NCBI GenBank assembly: GCA_009996675.1
Contig: JAACZQ010000001.1
Location: forward strand, 68,227 to 132,226
Direction: 5' to 3'
DNA length: 64,000 bases
From: Chitinophagaceae bacterium
GTDB lineage: Bacteria > Bacteroidota > Bacteroidia > Chitinophagales > Chitinophagaceae
Shown here: piece after piece, positions 26,903-35,553 of the stretch
Layout: every line of letters begins with the position of its first letter
How positions within the stretch are numbered: position 1 is the stretch's first letter
Notes under the pieces: model-generated
Databases searched by the model: none
What the model saw: the letters and a program-made list of their open reading frames with translations, nothing else
Told to the model about the DNA's origin: nothing
Position numbers and translations under genes: made by a program

Positions 26903-27243
26903 GCCGCAAACAGAAACCCGATGCAAGGGGATTTATATACAGCACCGATCCTGATTTCCGGTTTGAACCGGAGGATGAACAGGTAACGAATACCCTGCCA
27001 CCCGCACAGCAAAAATTAAGAATACTGCTGGATACCAAACAACGGGCTGGTAAAGCAGTAACACTTGTAACCGGTTTTGTTGGGGTTGAATCAGACCTGG
27101 AAGACCTGGGAAAACAACTCAAGAATTTCTGTGGTACCGGCGGTAGTGTTAAAAATAAGGAAGTAATCGTGCAGGGTGATCAACGCGACAAAGTATTGCA
27201 ATGGCTGCAAAAAAAAGGGTATACACAAAGCAAGCGCGTGTAA
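26899..27243 (+). CDS. SUI1/YciH-family translation initiation factor
   Basis: A 114-residue protein with the SUI1/eIF1 domain over its C-terminal two thirds: RAGKAVTLVTGFVGVESDLEDLG, then CGTGGSVKNKEVIVQGD and LQWLQKKGY. Bacterial homologues resemble eIF1 and bind the small ribosomal subunit or RNA; their exact role is unsettled. Its ATG overlaps the kinase stop by 4 bases, so translation is probably coupled. It is convergent with the Fe-S gene, with 2 bp between the stops. Confidence 0.88.
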   Translation: MSRKQKPDARGFIYSTDPDFRFEPEDEQVTNTLPPAQQKLRILLDTKQRAGKAVTLVTGFVGVESDLEDLGKQLKNFCGTGGSVKNKEVIVQGDQRDKVLQWLQKKGYTQSKRV

Positions 27244-27245
27244 TC

Positions 27246-27692
27246 TTATCCCTCGAAACCTATTTTGCGGTGAGAGCCGTCACAGAATGGCTTATTGGTT
27301 GAAGCACCACACCGGCATAAAGCCGTTGTTCCTTGTTTGACTTCGGTATGTCCGTCGCTATGTGTGATTTCACAATCTGTTTTAATTAGGATCGGGCCAT
27401 TGGGACTGATTTGTATTTGTGAAATACTGGCTTTTTCGGCTACAATATCGGAGGCTTCTCCGGTATCGACAGCCTGTTCGTTCATAAAATAACTGAGTGC
27501 ACCACTCGGACATTTTCTAACCTGTTCAATAATGGCTTCGGTATCCGCTCCCGACATATTTATCCAGGGTTTTTTGGCTGGATCAAATACATCGCGCAGC
27601 TGTGTCCAGCAAATGCGACTGTGTATGCAGGTGTCGGGTTTCCACACAACAGTCAGTTCTCCATTGGTATATTTAAAAGTAGACTTGGGCAT
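27246..27692 (-). CDS. Divergent 4Fe-4S (Fer4_19) plus CDGSH iron-sulfur protein
   Basis: A 148-residue fusion. The N-terminal YjdI-like half has CIHSRIC (Cys22, Cys28) and KCPSGAL (Cys61), ligands of a mono-cluster Fer4_19 domain. The C-terminal half has the CDGSH pattern Cys126-x-Cys128, then PFCDGSH with Cys137 and His141, giving a 3Cys-1His 2Fe-2S site. Such proteins are cytosolic redox or Fe-S carriers of uncertain partner. There is no signal peptide. The gene stands alone. Confidence 0.88.
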   Translation of the reverse strand: MPKSTFKYTNGELTVVWKPDTCIHSRICWTQLRDVFDPAKKPWINMSGADTEAIIEQVRKCPSGALSYFMNEQAVDTGEASDIVAEKASISQIQISPNGPILIKTDCEITHSDGHTEVKQGTTALCRCGASTNKPFCDGSHRKIGFEG

Positions 27693-27804
27693 TGGGGTGG
27701 TATGTGGTTTATAGTTTTAGGTTGTTCGTTTAGACCTATGTGCTTGCTGGTAACTTGCTGTCATCATACCCCCTTCCTTGCTACCGATTTAGGACTGAAG
27801 ATCA

Positions 27805-29610
27805 TTAATAATCAATCTCCAGTTTCAATCGCTCTTTCAGTTCCTTAACCAAGGGATATTGTTCTGCTATTCGTTCAAATCTTTCTTTGCTATTTAAACG
27901 CATATGAAGGGGTACATCTTCTTTTTCACTGGCTTCTACCAATATGGTAAAAGTAATACCGCGGTTGTTGAAGGCTTTGTGCAGGTGATCAATCAGCATC
28001 ATTCTTTCCTGCTCAACAAATTTCTGCGCAGTAAGTGCCGGCACGCGTACGGTAAAATGAATGTCATCGTCGATCTGCAGATCAGCCATTCTGAATGTAC
28101 CTGCCGAAGAATGTTTTTGTTGTTGTTCCAGTTGTGTGCCATAGGCATCCCAGCAGGAGCGCAGTTTATCCATATTCAGGACTTCCGCTTCTTTTACCTC
28201 CTCAATAGCGTATTGATCGCCTACCTTCTCCCGCAGGGCATCCAATAAACTTTTTTTAGGTCCATTGTTAACAGGAGGGCGGCTTGTTTTGGCAGCTGCA
28301 CTTGTTTTTGCAGGTTGGGCTGTGACAGGTGTTGCTGCAGTAACGGGGTTATTTGTTTTTGGCTGATCTTCTATATACAAACGGGAACCGCTGCTGGCAG
28401 GAGAGCTGACCTGTTTTACCTGGATGGATGGAACTGCTTTGGTACGGAATGCTACCGGACCATCAACCCGTTTTTTTTTAACGAGTTGCCCGTTCTCGGT
28501 ACTCAGCTCAATGGCTTGCTGCAGGAAGTTGAGTTTGATAAGTGTTAATTCCACATGCAGGCGTTTATTACGCGCCATCTTAAAATTAATCTCTGCCTCA
28601 TTGAGTATGTTCAAAGCGCTAACCAGGTAAGAAACCGAAGTATTCGCGGCAGTGCTAATATATTTATCCCGCAAACCTTCCACCACTTCCAGCAGGGCTG
28701 CAGATTTGGGGTCTTTGCAAACCAGCAGGTTACGAATGAATTCGGCGAAACCATTCAATACCAGATCGCCTTCAAATCCTTTCCGGTTTATTTCGTCGTA
28801 GAGTAACATGGCTGCAGCCATATCCTGTTCCTGCATGGCAGCAAGTATTTTAAAATAATAATCCTCATCCAGGATATTCAAATGCTCGAGTGTATTCTGG
28901 TAAGTAACAGTTCCGTTGGTAAAACTGACGATCTTATCCAGGATACTGAGTGAATCGCGCATACAACCTTCGCTTTTTTGTGCGATGACCTGTAACGCCG
29001 CTTTTTCTGCTTTGATGGATTCTTTGTCTACAATTTCCTGCAGGTGTTCAACAGTATCCTGATTGGTAATGCGTTTGAAATCGAATATCTGGCATCGGCT
29101 TAGGATGGTAGGAAGTATTTTATGTTTTTCTGTTGTGGCCAAGATGAAAATGGCATAGGAGGGAGGCTCTTCCAGTGTTTTCAAAAAAGCGTTGAAAGCG
29201 CTGGCACTGAGCATGTGTACCTCATCTACAATATATACTTTGTATTTACCTGCCTGTGGTGCAAAGCGAACCTGTTCTACCAGGGTACGGATATCATCGA
29301 CCGAGTTATTGCTTGCCGCATCCAGCTCGTGTATATTGAGGGATGTACCGGCATCAAAAGATACACAGCTGTTACAGGTATTACAGGCTTCTCCTTCCGG
29401 GGTTGGATTGGTACAGTTGATGGTTTTGGCCAGGATACGGGCACAGGTGGTTTTTCCCACCCCCCTGGGTCCGCAAAACAGGAAAGCATGTGCTAACTGG
29501 TTGTTTTTGATGGCATTTTTGAGCGTAGTGGTAATATGCGACTGCCCCACCACGGTATTGAAATTCTGTGGTCTGTACTTCCTCGCCGAAACAATAAACT
29601 TGTTCTCCAT
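27805..29610 (-). CDS. dnaX: DNA polymerase III subunits gamma/tau
   Basis: A 601-residue clamp-loader ATPase. Walker A is GPRGVGKT (47-54), the zinc module uses Cys66, Cys76, Cys79 and Cys82, and Walker B/DExx is VDEVHML with the sensor region LATTEKHKILPTILSRCQ after it. Domains I-III end near residue 370. Right there a nine-A run encodes Lys378-380, and the -1 frame stops two codons later. The C-terminal half is a Pro/Ala/Thr-rich linker and a tau-like tail. Full-length tau joins the clamp loader to polymerase and helicase; a short gamma form is likely. Confidence 0.94.
   Translation of the reverse strand: MENKFIVSARKYRPQNFNTVVGQSHITTTLKNAIKNNQLAHAFLFCGPRGVGKTTCARILAKTINCTNPTPEGEACNTCNSCVSFDAGTSLNIHELDAASNNSVDDIRTLVEQVRFAPQAGKYKVYIVDEVHMLSASAFNAFLKTLEEPPSYAIFILATTEKHKILPTILSRCQIFDFKRITNQDTVEHLQEIVDKESIKAEKAALQVIAQKSEGCMRDSLSILDKIVSFTNGTVTYQNTLEHLNILDEDYYFKILAAMQEQDMAAAMLLYDEINRKGFEGDLVLNGFAEFIRNLLVCKDPKSAALLEVVEGLRDKYISTAANTSVSYLVSALNILNEAEINFKMARNKRLHVELTLIKLNFLQQAIELSTENGQLVKKKRVDGPVAFRTKAVPSIQVKQVSSPASSGSRLYIEDQPKTNNPVTAATPVTAQPAKTSAAAKTSRPPVNNGPKKSLLDALREKVGDQYAIEEVKEAEVLNMDKLRSCWDAYGTQLEQQQKHSSAGTFRMADLQIDDDIHFTVRVPALTAQKFVEQERMMLIDHLHKAFNNRGITFTILVEASEKEDVPLHMRLNSKERFERIAEQYPLVKELKERLKLEIDY
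28471..28479 (-). promoter_or_regulatory. Candidate slippage site in dnaX (A9 run)
   Basis: Nine T on the plus strand, read as AAA AAA AAA for Lys378-380. A -1 ribosomal shift, or insertion of one A by RNA polymerase, gives Thr-Gly-stop directly after the lysines and a 382-residue product. A weak hairpin with a mismatch lies a few bases downstream. This resembles the known gamma-producing sites in E. coli and Thermus dnaX. Confidence 0.55.
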
Positions 29611-29676
29611 AACAGGTGCAATATAGCAATACTAAAGAAGGAAAGAGAATAGGGTATTGTGAATAGTGAATAAAAC

Positions 29677-29717
29677 ATATACCCTCCCGGAAATCAGCGG
29701 TTTCGGGGAGGGTATAT
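29677..29717 (-). terminator. Terminator hairpin of the GNAT-like gene
   Basis: A perfect 12-bp outer stem (ATATACCCTCCC at 29677-29688, complement at 29706-29717) continues inward by four more pairs after one mismatch. On the minus strand the right arm is followed by TGTTTTATTC. It lies between the dnaX start and the stop of the gene upstream. Confidence 0.75.
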
Positions 29718-29776
29718 TGGCCTGTATTACCTGGAATACAGCAGCGGTTGCGGGGCAACAGGTGCCGGAATCAGTT

Positions 29777-30952
29777 TCAGGTTTTATATTCCATTTCAGG
29801 GTGCCTTTGGAAAGGCATATCCCGGTTAAACAGATAGCGGAAAGTTACCATCTGCCGGCTCTGGCTGGCGCCCAGGCTTTTATAAATATTCAGCATTTTG
29901 GGATTCCAGTCGCCCGCCCAACCCATTTCATATTCATCATACCAGCCTTTGAACTGGATAAGCAGGGAAGTTTCATAAATGATAAAACTGTCGACACCCA
30001 GTGCCTGGTACTTGGGAACAACCCCAAAAGCCAGACCGGTGAGGCGTTTACCAACGCCTCTTTTCTTCATCCACAATAAATGTAGTTTCTGCCAGAGCCC
30101 GAATTTGCCATTAAAATGTTTGAAGTATTGGTTCACATCGGGAATATTAATGAACATGGCAATGGGTTCATCCTTGTAATAAGCAAACCAGATTACTCTC
30201 TCATCCATGATGGGTTTCATGGTGTTGAACAATTTAAGCACCTGCTCTTTTGTGATCTCTTTATTTTCTCCATGCTGGGCCCAGGCGGCATTGTATACTG
30301 TAGCAAAATCACCGGCATATTTCTCCAGTTCACTGAGTTTGACATGCCTGGCAGTATAACCGGGTTTATTTTTAAAACGGGCATGTCTTTCCGGAAAACG
30401 ATCCGGTAAAGGATCATCTACCCGCATGGAATAATAGTACTGGTTATAATAGTTCTCAAATCCGTATCCGGTGAAGAGTGACTCGTAATAGGGCGGGTTG
30501 AATGACATGCCATACATGGGCTCTTTGTCGAAACCTGACACCATCAACCCCCAGCCCTTGTCGCGGTCGCCAAAATTAATGGGCCCATCCATGGCTTCCA
30601 TACCCTTGCTTTCCAGCCATGCTTTTGCCGTATCAAACAGGAGATTGGCCGAAGCCTGGTCATTGATGCAATCGAAAAAGCCGATACCACCCGTGGGGAA
30701 ATCGGTTCCTTTATTGATGTATTTGCTGTTTGTAAAAGCAGCAATCCTGCCCACCATCTCCCCATGCTCATTTTCCAGAATCCAGCGCCGGGCTTCTCCG
30801 TATTTGAAAGTTTTATTCTTGGCGGGATCGAATACAGCATTTACTTCATTATCCAGCGGGCGTATATAACAGGGATTTGACCTGTTCATGGCCGCATTGA
30901 TATCATTAAATGCCTGTTGCGTTTTTTTATCGGTTACTTCAATCAAATGCAT
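29777..30952 (-). CDS. GNAT-like protein, YghO family
   Basis: A 391-residue cytosolic protein resembling E. coli YghO and related GNAT-fold proteins of unknown substrate. It has two acyltransferase-like halves: WILENEHGEMVGRIAAF with FDCINDQASANLLFDTAKAWL in the first, and VIWFAYYKDEPIAMFINIPD with KRLTGLAFGVVPKYQALGVDSF in the second. The QGKGIG-type CoA loop is not obvious, so activity is uncertain. It has its own promoter element upstream and a clear terminator downstream, so it is probably transcribed alone. Confidence 0.72.
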   Translation of the reverse strand: MHLIEVTDKKTQQAFNDINAAMNRSNPCYIRPLDNEVNAVFDPAKNKTFKYGEARRWILENEHGEMVGRIAAFTNSKYINKGTDFPTGGIGFFDCINDQASANLLFDTAKAWLESKGMEAMDGPINFGDRDKGWGLMVSGFDKEPMYGMSFNPPYYESLFTGYGFENYYNQYYYSMRVDDPLPDRFPERHARFKNKPGYTARHVKLSELEKYAGDFATVYNAAWAQHGENKEITKEQVLKLFNTMKPIMDERVIWFAYYKDEPIAMFINIPDVNQYFKHFNGKFGLWQKLHLLWMKKRGVGKRLTGLAFGVVPKYQALGVDSFIIYETSLLIQFKGWYDEYEMGWAGDWNPKMLNIYKSLGASQSRQMVTFRYLFNRDMPFQRHPEMEYKT

Positions 30953-30967
30953 TCCGATGCTTTTTTA

Positions 30968-30975
30968 CAAAGGTA
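30968..30975 (-). promoter_or_regulatory. Bacteroidota -7 element (TACCTTTG) for the GNAT-like gene
   Basis: Exact TAnnTTTG on the minus strand, 15 bp before the ATG at 30952. No convincing -33 element is seen; the region upstream is the end of the L,D-transpeptidase gene. Confidence 0.5.
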
Positions 30976-30992
30976 GGTAAACTGCTGGCTTG

Positions 30993-32585
30993 TCAGGATT
31001 TGCGGAACAACTTGGCCGCCAGCTTTTCATCATGTTTATAAATATCCCTCCGGAAATTAATCAGCCCGTCGGCATCTACCCAGGATGTGAAATATACAAT
31101 ATATACAGGGATGGTGTGTTTCAGTGTTACCCATTTTTCCTTTCCGGCATACATGGCGCTGTCTATGGCACGTGAAGTCCAGCTGCTATCGTATTGCAAG
31201 AGGTAACTGGCCAGTTTTTTTGGTTCGCCGAGGCGAATACAACCATGACTGAGGTTGCGGGTTGACTGGGCAAACAGGTTCCGGTTGGGCGTGTCGTGTA
31301 AGTAAATGTTATAGCTGTTGGGGAAAAGGAATTTAACATGCCCCAATGAATTCCGTGGACCAGATTTCTGGCGGATCACCGGAATTGTACCATCGGTCAC
31401 GATTTCCATATTCTGTTTGGCCAGGTAATTCGGGTCTTTTTTCATGGCAGGCAGTATTTCATTTCTGACAATGCTTTCAGGGACATTCCAATATGGACTG
31501 AACACGATGTATTGCAGTTTGCCTGTGAAAATAACAGTGTTGTTGGCGGCAGACCCTACAATCACATTCATGCGAAACTGTTGTTTACCGCTGTCTACCA
31601 GTTGCAGGTTGTAGGATGGGATATTCACCAGTATATACCGTTGTCCCTGATCGGGCGGCATCCAGCGAAGTCTTTCCAGGTTTACCAGTATCTGTTGAAT
31701 CCGTTGCCTGACCGGTACGTTGAGTTCATTGATCATGCGGTTACCAATCACGCCATCTACCAGCAGGCCCATGCGCTGCTGGAATTGTTTTACGGCGAGC
31801 ACCAATGTTGTATCCAGCAGGGGGATATTATTATCTTCTTTCAGGTCGCCCAATAAAAATAACCTTTTGCGGATGGCTGGAATTACTGCTGCAGAATCGC
31901 CTTTACGCAGCGGTTTGGCAACACTTGCAATGGTATCGCTGCCGATTTGTTTTTCGAGCTGTGCATAGGCAGAGAGGAAGGCTTCGAGTTTGCGGTATTG
32001 CGGGCTGATGAATGCAGTTTGTTCCTGCCCGGTACGGATGGTGGAATCCAGTAGGGCCTGCAAATCAATTTTTTTCCGGGGAATAAACCAGCCCAACTCA
32101 GCTGCATCCATATCGGTGCCGGCATATACTTTGGCAGCATACCTGAAAAACTGCCCGGTAAGCGAGAGTTCTGCACGTAATATGGTGCTATCGGGTATGC
32201 TTAGATTTTTCCCGGGTGCTTTTACTGACTGGTATAATTGGTTAAAGCCTGCGTCGTATAAACTGCTATCGGTATAATCGGTGATATAAGCCGATTGCAG
32301 GTTGTAAAAATTATTGGCTTGTTCCGATAAGCCGGAGCTGTCGAACCAGGCATAGGCATAATTGCGTTCGGTATAAAAATTCTCAAACTGTTCCCGGAAT
32401 TCCTGGAATTGGGGATGCTGGTGGAGAAAAGCCCCCAGCGTGCTGCTATCCAGGAAGAGGTCATTGAAAGCTGTTTGGGAAGTGATGCTGGTATCACGAA
32501 TCACCATTCCGCGACTCCTGCCGTTCTTACACGATGAGCCAGCGAGTACAAACAAAACCGATAATGCCAATAGAAGGACACGCAT
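30993..32585 (-). CDS. YcbB-like L,D-transpeptidase, probable lipoprotein
   Basis: A 530-residue envelope enzyme. The N-terminus LLLALSVLFVLAGSSCKNG looks like a lipoprotein signal with Cys near residue 19, though GSSC is not a perfect lipobox. An L,D-transpeptidase scaffold region follows, then a peptidoglycan-binding segment (FQQRMGLLVDGVIGNRMINEL). The YkuD catalytic domain has the nucleophile in SHGCIRL, with His447 and Cys449. Large YcbB-type enzymes make 3-3 cross-links in peptidoglycan or attach proteins to it. Length is typical of the group. Confidence 0.88.
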   Translation of the reverse strand: MRVLLLALSVLFVLAGSSCKNGRSRGMVIRDTSITSQTAFNDLFLDSSTLGAFLHQHPQFQEFREQFENFYTERNYAYAWFDSSGLSEQANNFYNLQSAYITDYTDSSLYDAGFNQLYQSVKAPGKNLSIPDSTILRAELSLTGQFFRYAAKVYAGTDMDAAELGWFIPRKKIDLQALLDSTIRTGQEQTAFISPQYRKLEAFLSAYAQLEKQIGSDTIASVAKPLRKGDSAAVIPAIRKRLFLLGDLKEDNNIPLLDTTLVLAVKQFQQRMGLLVDGVIGNRMINELNVPVRQRIQQILVNLERLRWMPPDQGQRYILVNIPSYNLQLVDSGKQQFRMNVIVGSAANNTVIFTGKLQYIVFSPYWNVPESIVRNEILPAMKKDPNYLAKQNMEIVTDGTIPVIRQKSGPRNSLGHVKFLFPNSYNIYLHDTPNRNLFAQSTRNLSHGCIRLGEPKKLASYLLQYDSSWTSRAIDSAMYAGKEKWVTLKHTIPVYIVYFTSWVDADGLINFRRDIYKHDEKLAAKLFRKS

Positions 32586-32678
32586 ACTTCAAGTTACGAA
32601 ATTTCTGATATGAATAGTAGTGTGTTTGGAGGGAAATTGGTGAATAGTGAGTACCCAGTCCGAACGATAAAAAACCAA

Positions 32679-33386
32679 CTAATGATCACCATTGACCAGT
32701 AAGGCCGCGGCTACCAATCCGGCTGTTTCTGTACGCAGACGGGTATTACCCAGGCTAACCGGCTGATAATGATATTCAAGTGCCTGGTTGATTTCCTGGG
32801 GGGTGAAATCACCTTCGGGGCCGATCAGAATTTGTATATCGTTCATGAAATGTAGCGAAGCCAGTTCTGTTTTACTGTCTTCTTCACAGTGTGCGATGAG
32901 TTTATGGGTATGGGCTGCGTGCTGAACAACTGCCGGTAGTTTGGTAGGTTCATGCAGGATGGGCAACCAGACCTGCTGGCTCTGCAGCATAGCAGATACC
33001 AGTATCTGGGTCATTCGATCGGTGCGGAAGCGGCTATGTTCAGTTCTGGTGCAGAGCAGTGGAATAATTTCGTAAACACCTATTTCAGTGGCTTTTTCCA
33101 GGAACCATTCCAGACGGCTGGCATTTTTCAGCAATGAAATACCAATACTTACCTGTTTGCCAGTTCTCGGCCGGAGCTGTTCTTCTTCAATCAGTACGAT
33201 GGTTTTGCGTTTGTCTTCTGCCAGGATTCTGGCCGTGTACAGACTGCCTTTTCCGTTGGTGATCTGTAGTTGTTCCCCATTACGCATGCGCAATACCTGG
33301 GTGCAGTGTTTGCTGCTTTCCTCACTCAGTTGAAAATGGGTTTGTACACCGGAAACAGCCGGTTCATAAAAAAAGGGCAGTGCCAT
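32679..33386 (-). CDS. rsmE: 16S rRNA (uracil-1498-N3)-methyltransferase
   Basis: A 235-residue SPOUT methyltransferase. The N-terminal PUA-like part has HCTQVLRMRNGEQLQITNGKG, split around a short turn. The C-terminal knot has LIGPEGDFTPQEI and SLGNTRLRTETAGLVAA, the SAM-binding motifs of RsmE. It methylates U1498 of 16S rRNA. It lies 33 bp downstream of dnaB with a -7 element in the gap, spaced for a leaderless transcript. Confidence 0.93.
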   Translation of the reverse strand: MALPFFYEPAVSGVQTHFQLSEESSKHCTQVLRMRNGEQLQITNGKGSLYTARILAEDKRKTIVLIEEEQLRPRTGKQVSIGISLLKNASRLEWFLEKATEIGVYEIIPLLCTRTEHSRFRTDRMTQILVSAMLQSQQVWLPILHEPTKLPAVVQHAAHTHKLIAHCEEDSKTELASLHFMNDIQILIGPEGDFTPQEINQALEYHYQPVSLGNTRLRTETAGLVAAALLVNGDH

Positions 33387-33390
33387 GATG

Positions 33391-33398
33391 CAAACTTA
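33391..33398 (-). promoter_or_regulatory. -7 element (TAAGTTTG) for rsmE, leaderless geometry
   Basis: Exact TAnnTTTG on the minus strand within the 33-bp dnaB-rsmE gap. Its last G is 5 bases before the A of the rsmE ATG, the same spacing as at nadC and the YcxB-like gene. Confidence 0.5.
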
Positions 33399-33419
33399 CA
33401 ATACTTGGTCAAGCGGTGA

Positions 33420-34997
33420 TCAGAAGGGTGCTTCATTGTCAAAACCTTCATCAAAATCACCACCATTCATGCGGCTGCCTTTTTGAATAAAGAGTTTGCC
33501 GCCATCCCCTGCGCCACCGGAACTGGCTGGCGGTGTGCTGCCGGGTGTAACGGGACGCCAGTTGCCGCCACCAAATCCACCCTCTTCTTCCCACTCCTCA
33601 AATTTCTGGATTTCCAGTTTGGCGCGGAGCTTAATGGTTTCCAGGGAACCGTTACGGTGTTTGGCGATACGGATATGGGTTTCGCCCTGGGTGCTTTCGC
33701 CCATTTCATTGTTCATTACCTCATAGTATTCGGGGCGATAAATGAACATAACCATATCGGCATCTTGTTCAATGGCACCCGATTCACGGAGATCGCTCAA
33801 CTGAGGCATTTTACTTTCCTTACGTGTTTCAACAGCACGACTCAACTGGCTCAGGGCAATAATGGGTATCCCCAATTCTTTGGCCAGGGCTTTGAGGTTA
33901 CGGGAGATGCTGCTGATCTCCTGCTCACGGTTATTGTTGCGGTCACCACTGCCGCTCATGAGCTGCAGGTAGTCGATGATGATGATACCAACATTGTGTT
34001 TGTTTACCAGCCGGCGTGCTTTGGCCCGGAACTCGAAAATGTTCAGTGCTGCAGTATCATCGATAAAAATAGGAGCTGTTTCCAGTTTTTTGATACCCTT
34101 GGCATGGAGTTGCTGGTATTCGTATTCCTCCAGTTTGCCCCGACTGATTTTCTCCATCTTAATTTCGCTTTCTGCACTCAGGATACGTTGTACCAGCTGG
34201 GCGGCGCTCATTTCCAGGGAGAAAAAGCCAACCGGTATGGGTTTTGTCGGATGCAATGCGGCATTGCGTGCCAGGTTTAGGGCGAAAGCGGTTTTACCGA
34301 CAGAGGGACGGGCAGCCAGGATGATGAGATCTGTGGGTTGCCAGCCATATGTGATGCGGTCCAGGGTGCTGAAGCCGCTGGGCACACCGGAAATATCTTC
34401 TGTTTTGGTCCGCAGTTCGTCGATACGGTTGATGGTTTTAGCCAGCACATTGCCAATATCTTCAAAATTCTTTTTAAGGTAGTTGTTGGTGATGTTGAAC
34501 ATCTTACTCTCGCTGTCGTCGAGCAGGTCAAATACATCGGTGCTGTCTTCATACGCATCGCCAATGATTTCTCCGCTGATACGTATCAGTTCCCGCTGGA
34601 TGAATTTCTGCAACACAATACGGGCATGTGCTTCAATATTCGCGGTGGAAACAACGGTATTTGTGAGTTTGGTTACGTAGTAAGGTCCACCCACCGCATC
34701 CAGCTGCTCCCGAAACTTAAGCTCTTCCACAACCGTGAGGATATCAATGGGCATGCTCTTCTGCTGTAAGCCCTGCATGGCCCGGAAAATGATCTGGTGT
34801 GCTTCAACATAGAAACATTCGGGTTTTACAATCTCCGTTACCGTATCGAAGGCACTTTTTTCGAGCATAATGGCTCCCAGGATGGCTTCTTCCAGTTCCT
34901 TGGCCTGGGGAGGCACTTTGCCATATACCATGGTACTCAGGTCTATCGCGGGTTTTCTTCTCTTGTTTCTTTCTTTATTCAGGCTGGTTAGGTCCAT
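33420..34997 (-). CDS. dnaB: Replicative DNA helicase
   Basis: About 525 residues. The N-terminal collar domain begins KVPPQAKELEEAILGAIML. The RecA-type core has Walker A ARPSVGKTAFALNLA, then IIIIDYLQLM (Walker B) and ALSQLSRAVETR. The C-terminus is a Gly/Ser-rich tail. It unwinds DNA at the replication fork. The frame opens at 35030, but the ATG at 34997 (MDLTSLNKERNKRRKP) matches the family start. The helicase is divergent from pheT across a 556-bp gap. Confidence 0.95.
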   Translation of the reverse strand: MDLTSLNKERNKRRKPAIDLSTMVYGKVPPQAKELEEAILGAIMLEKSAFDTVTEIVKPECFYVEAHQIIFRAMQGLQQKSMPIDILTVVEELKFREQLDAVGGPYYVTKLTNTVVSTANIEAHARIVLQKFIQRELIRISGEIIGDAYEDSTDVFDLLDDSESKMFNITNNYLKKNFEDIGNVLAKTINRIDELRTKTEDISGVPSGFSTLDRITYGWQPTDLIILAARPSVGKTAFALNLARNAALHPTKPIPVGFFSLEMSAAQLVQRILSAESEIKMEKISRGKLEEYEYQQLHAKGIKKLETAPIFIDDTAALNIFEFRAKARRLVNKHNVGIIIIDYLQLMSGSGDRNNNREQEISSISRNLKALAKELGIPIIALSQLSRAVETRKESKMPQLSDLRESGAIEQDADMVMFIYRPEYYEVMNNEMGESTQGETHIRIAKHRNGSLETIKLRAKLEIQKFEEWEEEGGFGGGNWRPVTPGSTPPASSGGAGDGGKLFIQKGSRMNGGDFDEGFDNEAPF

Positions 34998-35368
34998 TGC
35001 AGTGCGTAGTGCTTTATTGATGGTGATCAAGTAGGGTTAGGCTGCCTCCCACGGTTCATGTTACCAAATTGTTACCCCGGCAGTAAGGGGGAGCGAATAT
35101 GGGATAGAAAATCTTGTTAAGAAAATTTTTTTCTGGCATTTTTCATCCACAGCAATTCACAGTTCCACGCAGGTTATACACCGCTCCATGCACACAATTT
35201 ACTAAGGTTATCCCCCAAAATCAAAAGTTTTCCGCCAACTGTACCCGGAAATGCACAATTGTCTGTGCAGAAAGAATTTCCCGGAAAACAGGGCCTGAAT
35301 TGGGTATTTGTTGTATCTGGTAGGGGATCTTGCTTGAGGCGATTCAGGTAAATAAATGTGAAAACTGT

Positions 35369-35425
35369 GTGGTTGGAAGTTGGAGACTGAGGGCTTTCTT
35401 TCACATTTGCCCTTTCACCTAAAAC
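35369..35425. repeat. Heptamer arrays, dnaB-pheT gap (left)
   Basis: Two phases of 7-bp units: GTGGTTG, GAAGTTG, GAGACTG at 35369-35389, then CTTTCAC, ATTTGCC, CTTTCAC, CTAAAAC from 35398. Period is seven without slips inside each block. Confidence 0.55.
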
Positions 35426-35480
35426 GATTGGTCCAACGATGCAACAATGGCTGTAGCACGTTGGAGGTCCGGGCCATTCT

Positions 35481-35515
35481 TTTCACCTTTCACCTTTCCC
35501 TTTTCCCTTCTCCCA
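35481..35515. repeat. Heptamer array, dnaB-pheT gap (right)
   Basis: Five consecutive 7-bp units: TTTCACC twice, TTTCCCT twice, then TCTCCCA. It ends 7 bp before the pheT -7 element. Confidence 0.6.
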
Positions 35516-35522
35516 TATTCCG

Positions 35523-35530
35523 TACTTTTG
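35523..35530 (+). promoter_or_regulatory. Bacteroidota -7 element (TACTTTTG) for pheT
   Basis: Exact TAnnTTTG ending 23 bp before the ATG at 35554. The position where a -33 TTTG would lie is occupied by the heptamer array, and no TTTG is present. Confidence 0.5.
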
Positions 35531-35553
35531 ATGCCCGTAAAGAGCGAGCATTT

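Larger units (their letters stand above)
34998..35553. other. Gene-free dnaB-pheT divergent region
   Basis: No credible gene. The dnaB-proximal part (35100-35220) is AT-rich and holds near-matches to the DnaA box TTWTNCACA: TCATCCACA at 35143, TTATACACC at 35174, TTATCCCCC at 35208, and TGTGAAAAC near 35358 on the other strand. The pheT-proximal part is filled with heptamer arrays (35369-35425, 35481-35515). The pheT promoter element is at the right end. Confidence 0.6.

Noticed and set aside
35380-35553. N-terminal extension of pheT
   Set aside because: The extra codons cover heptamer repeats and the promoter element; the family start is at 35554.
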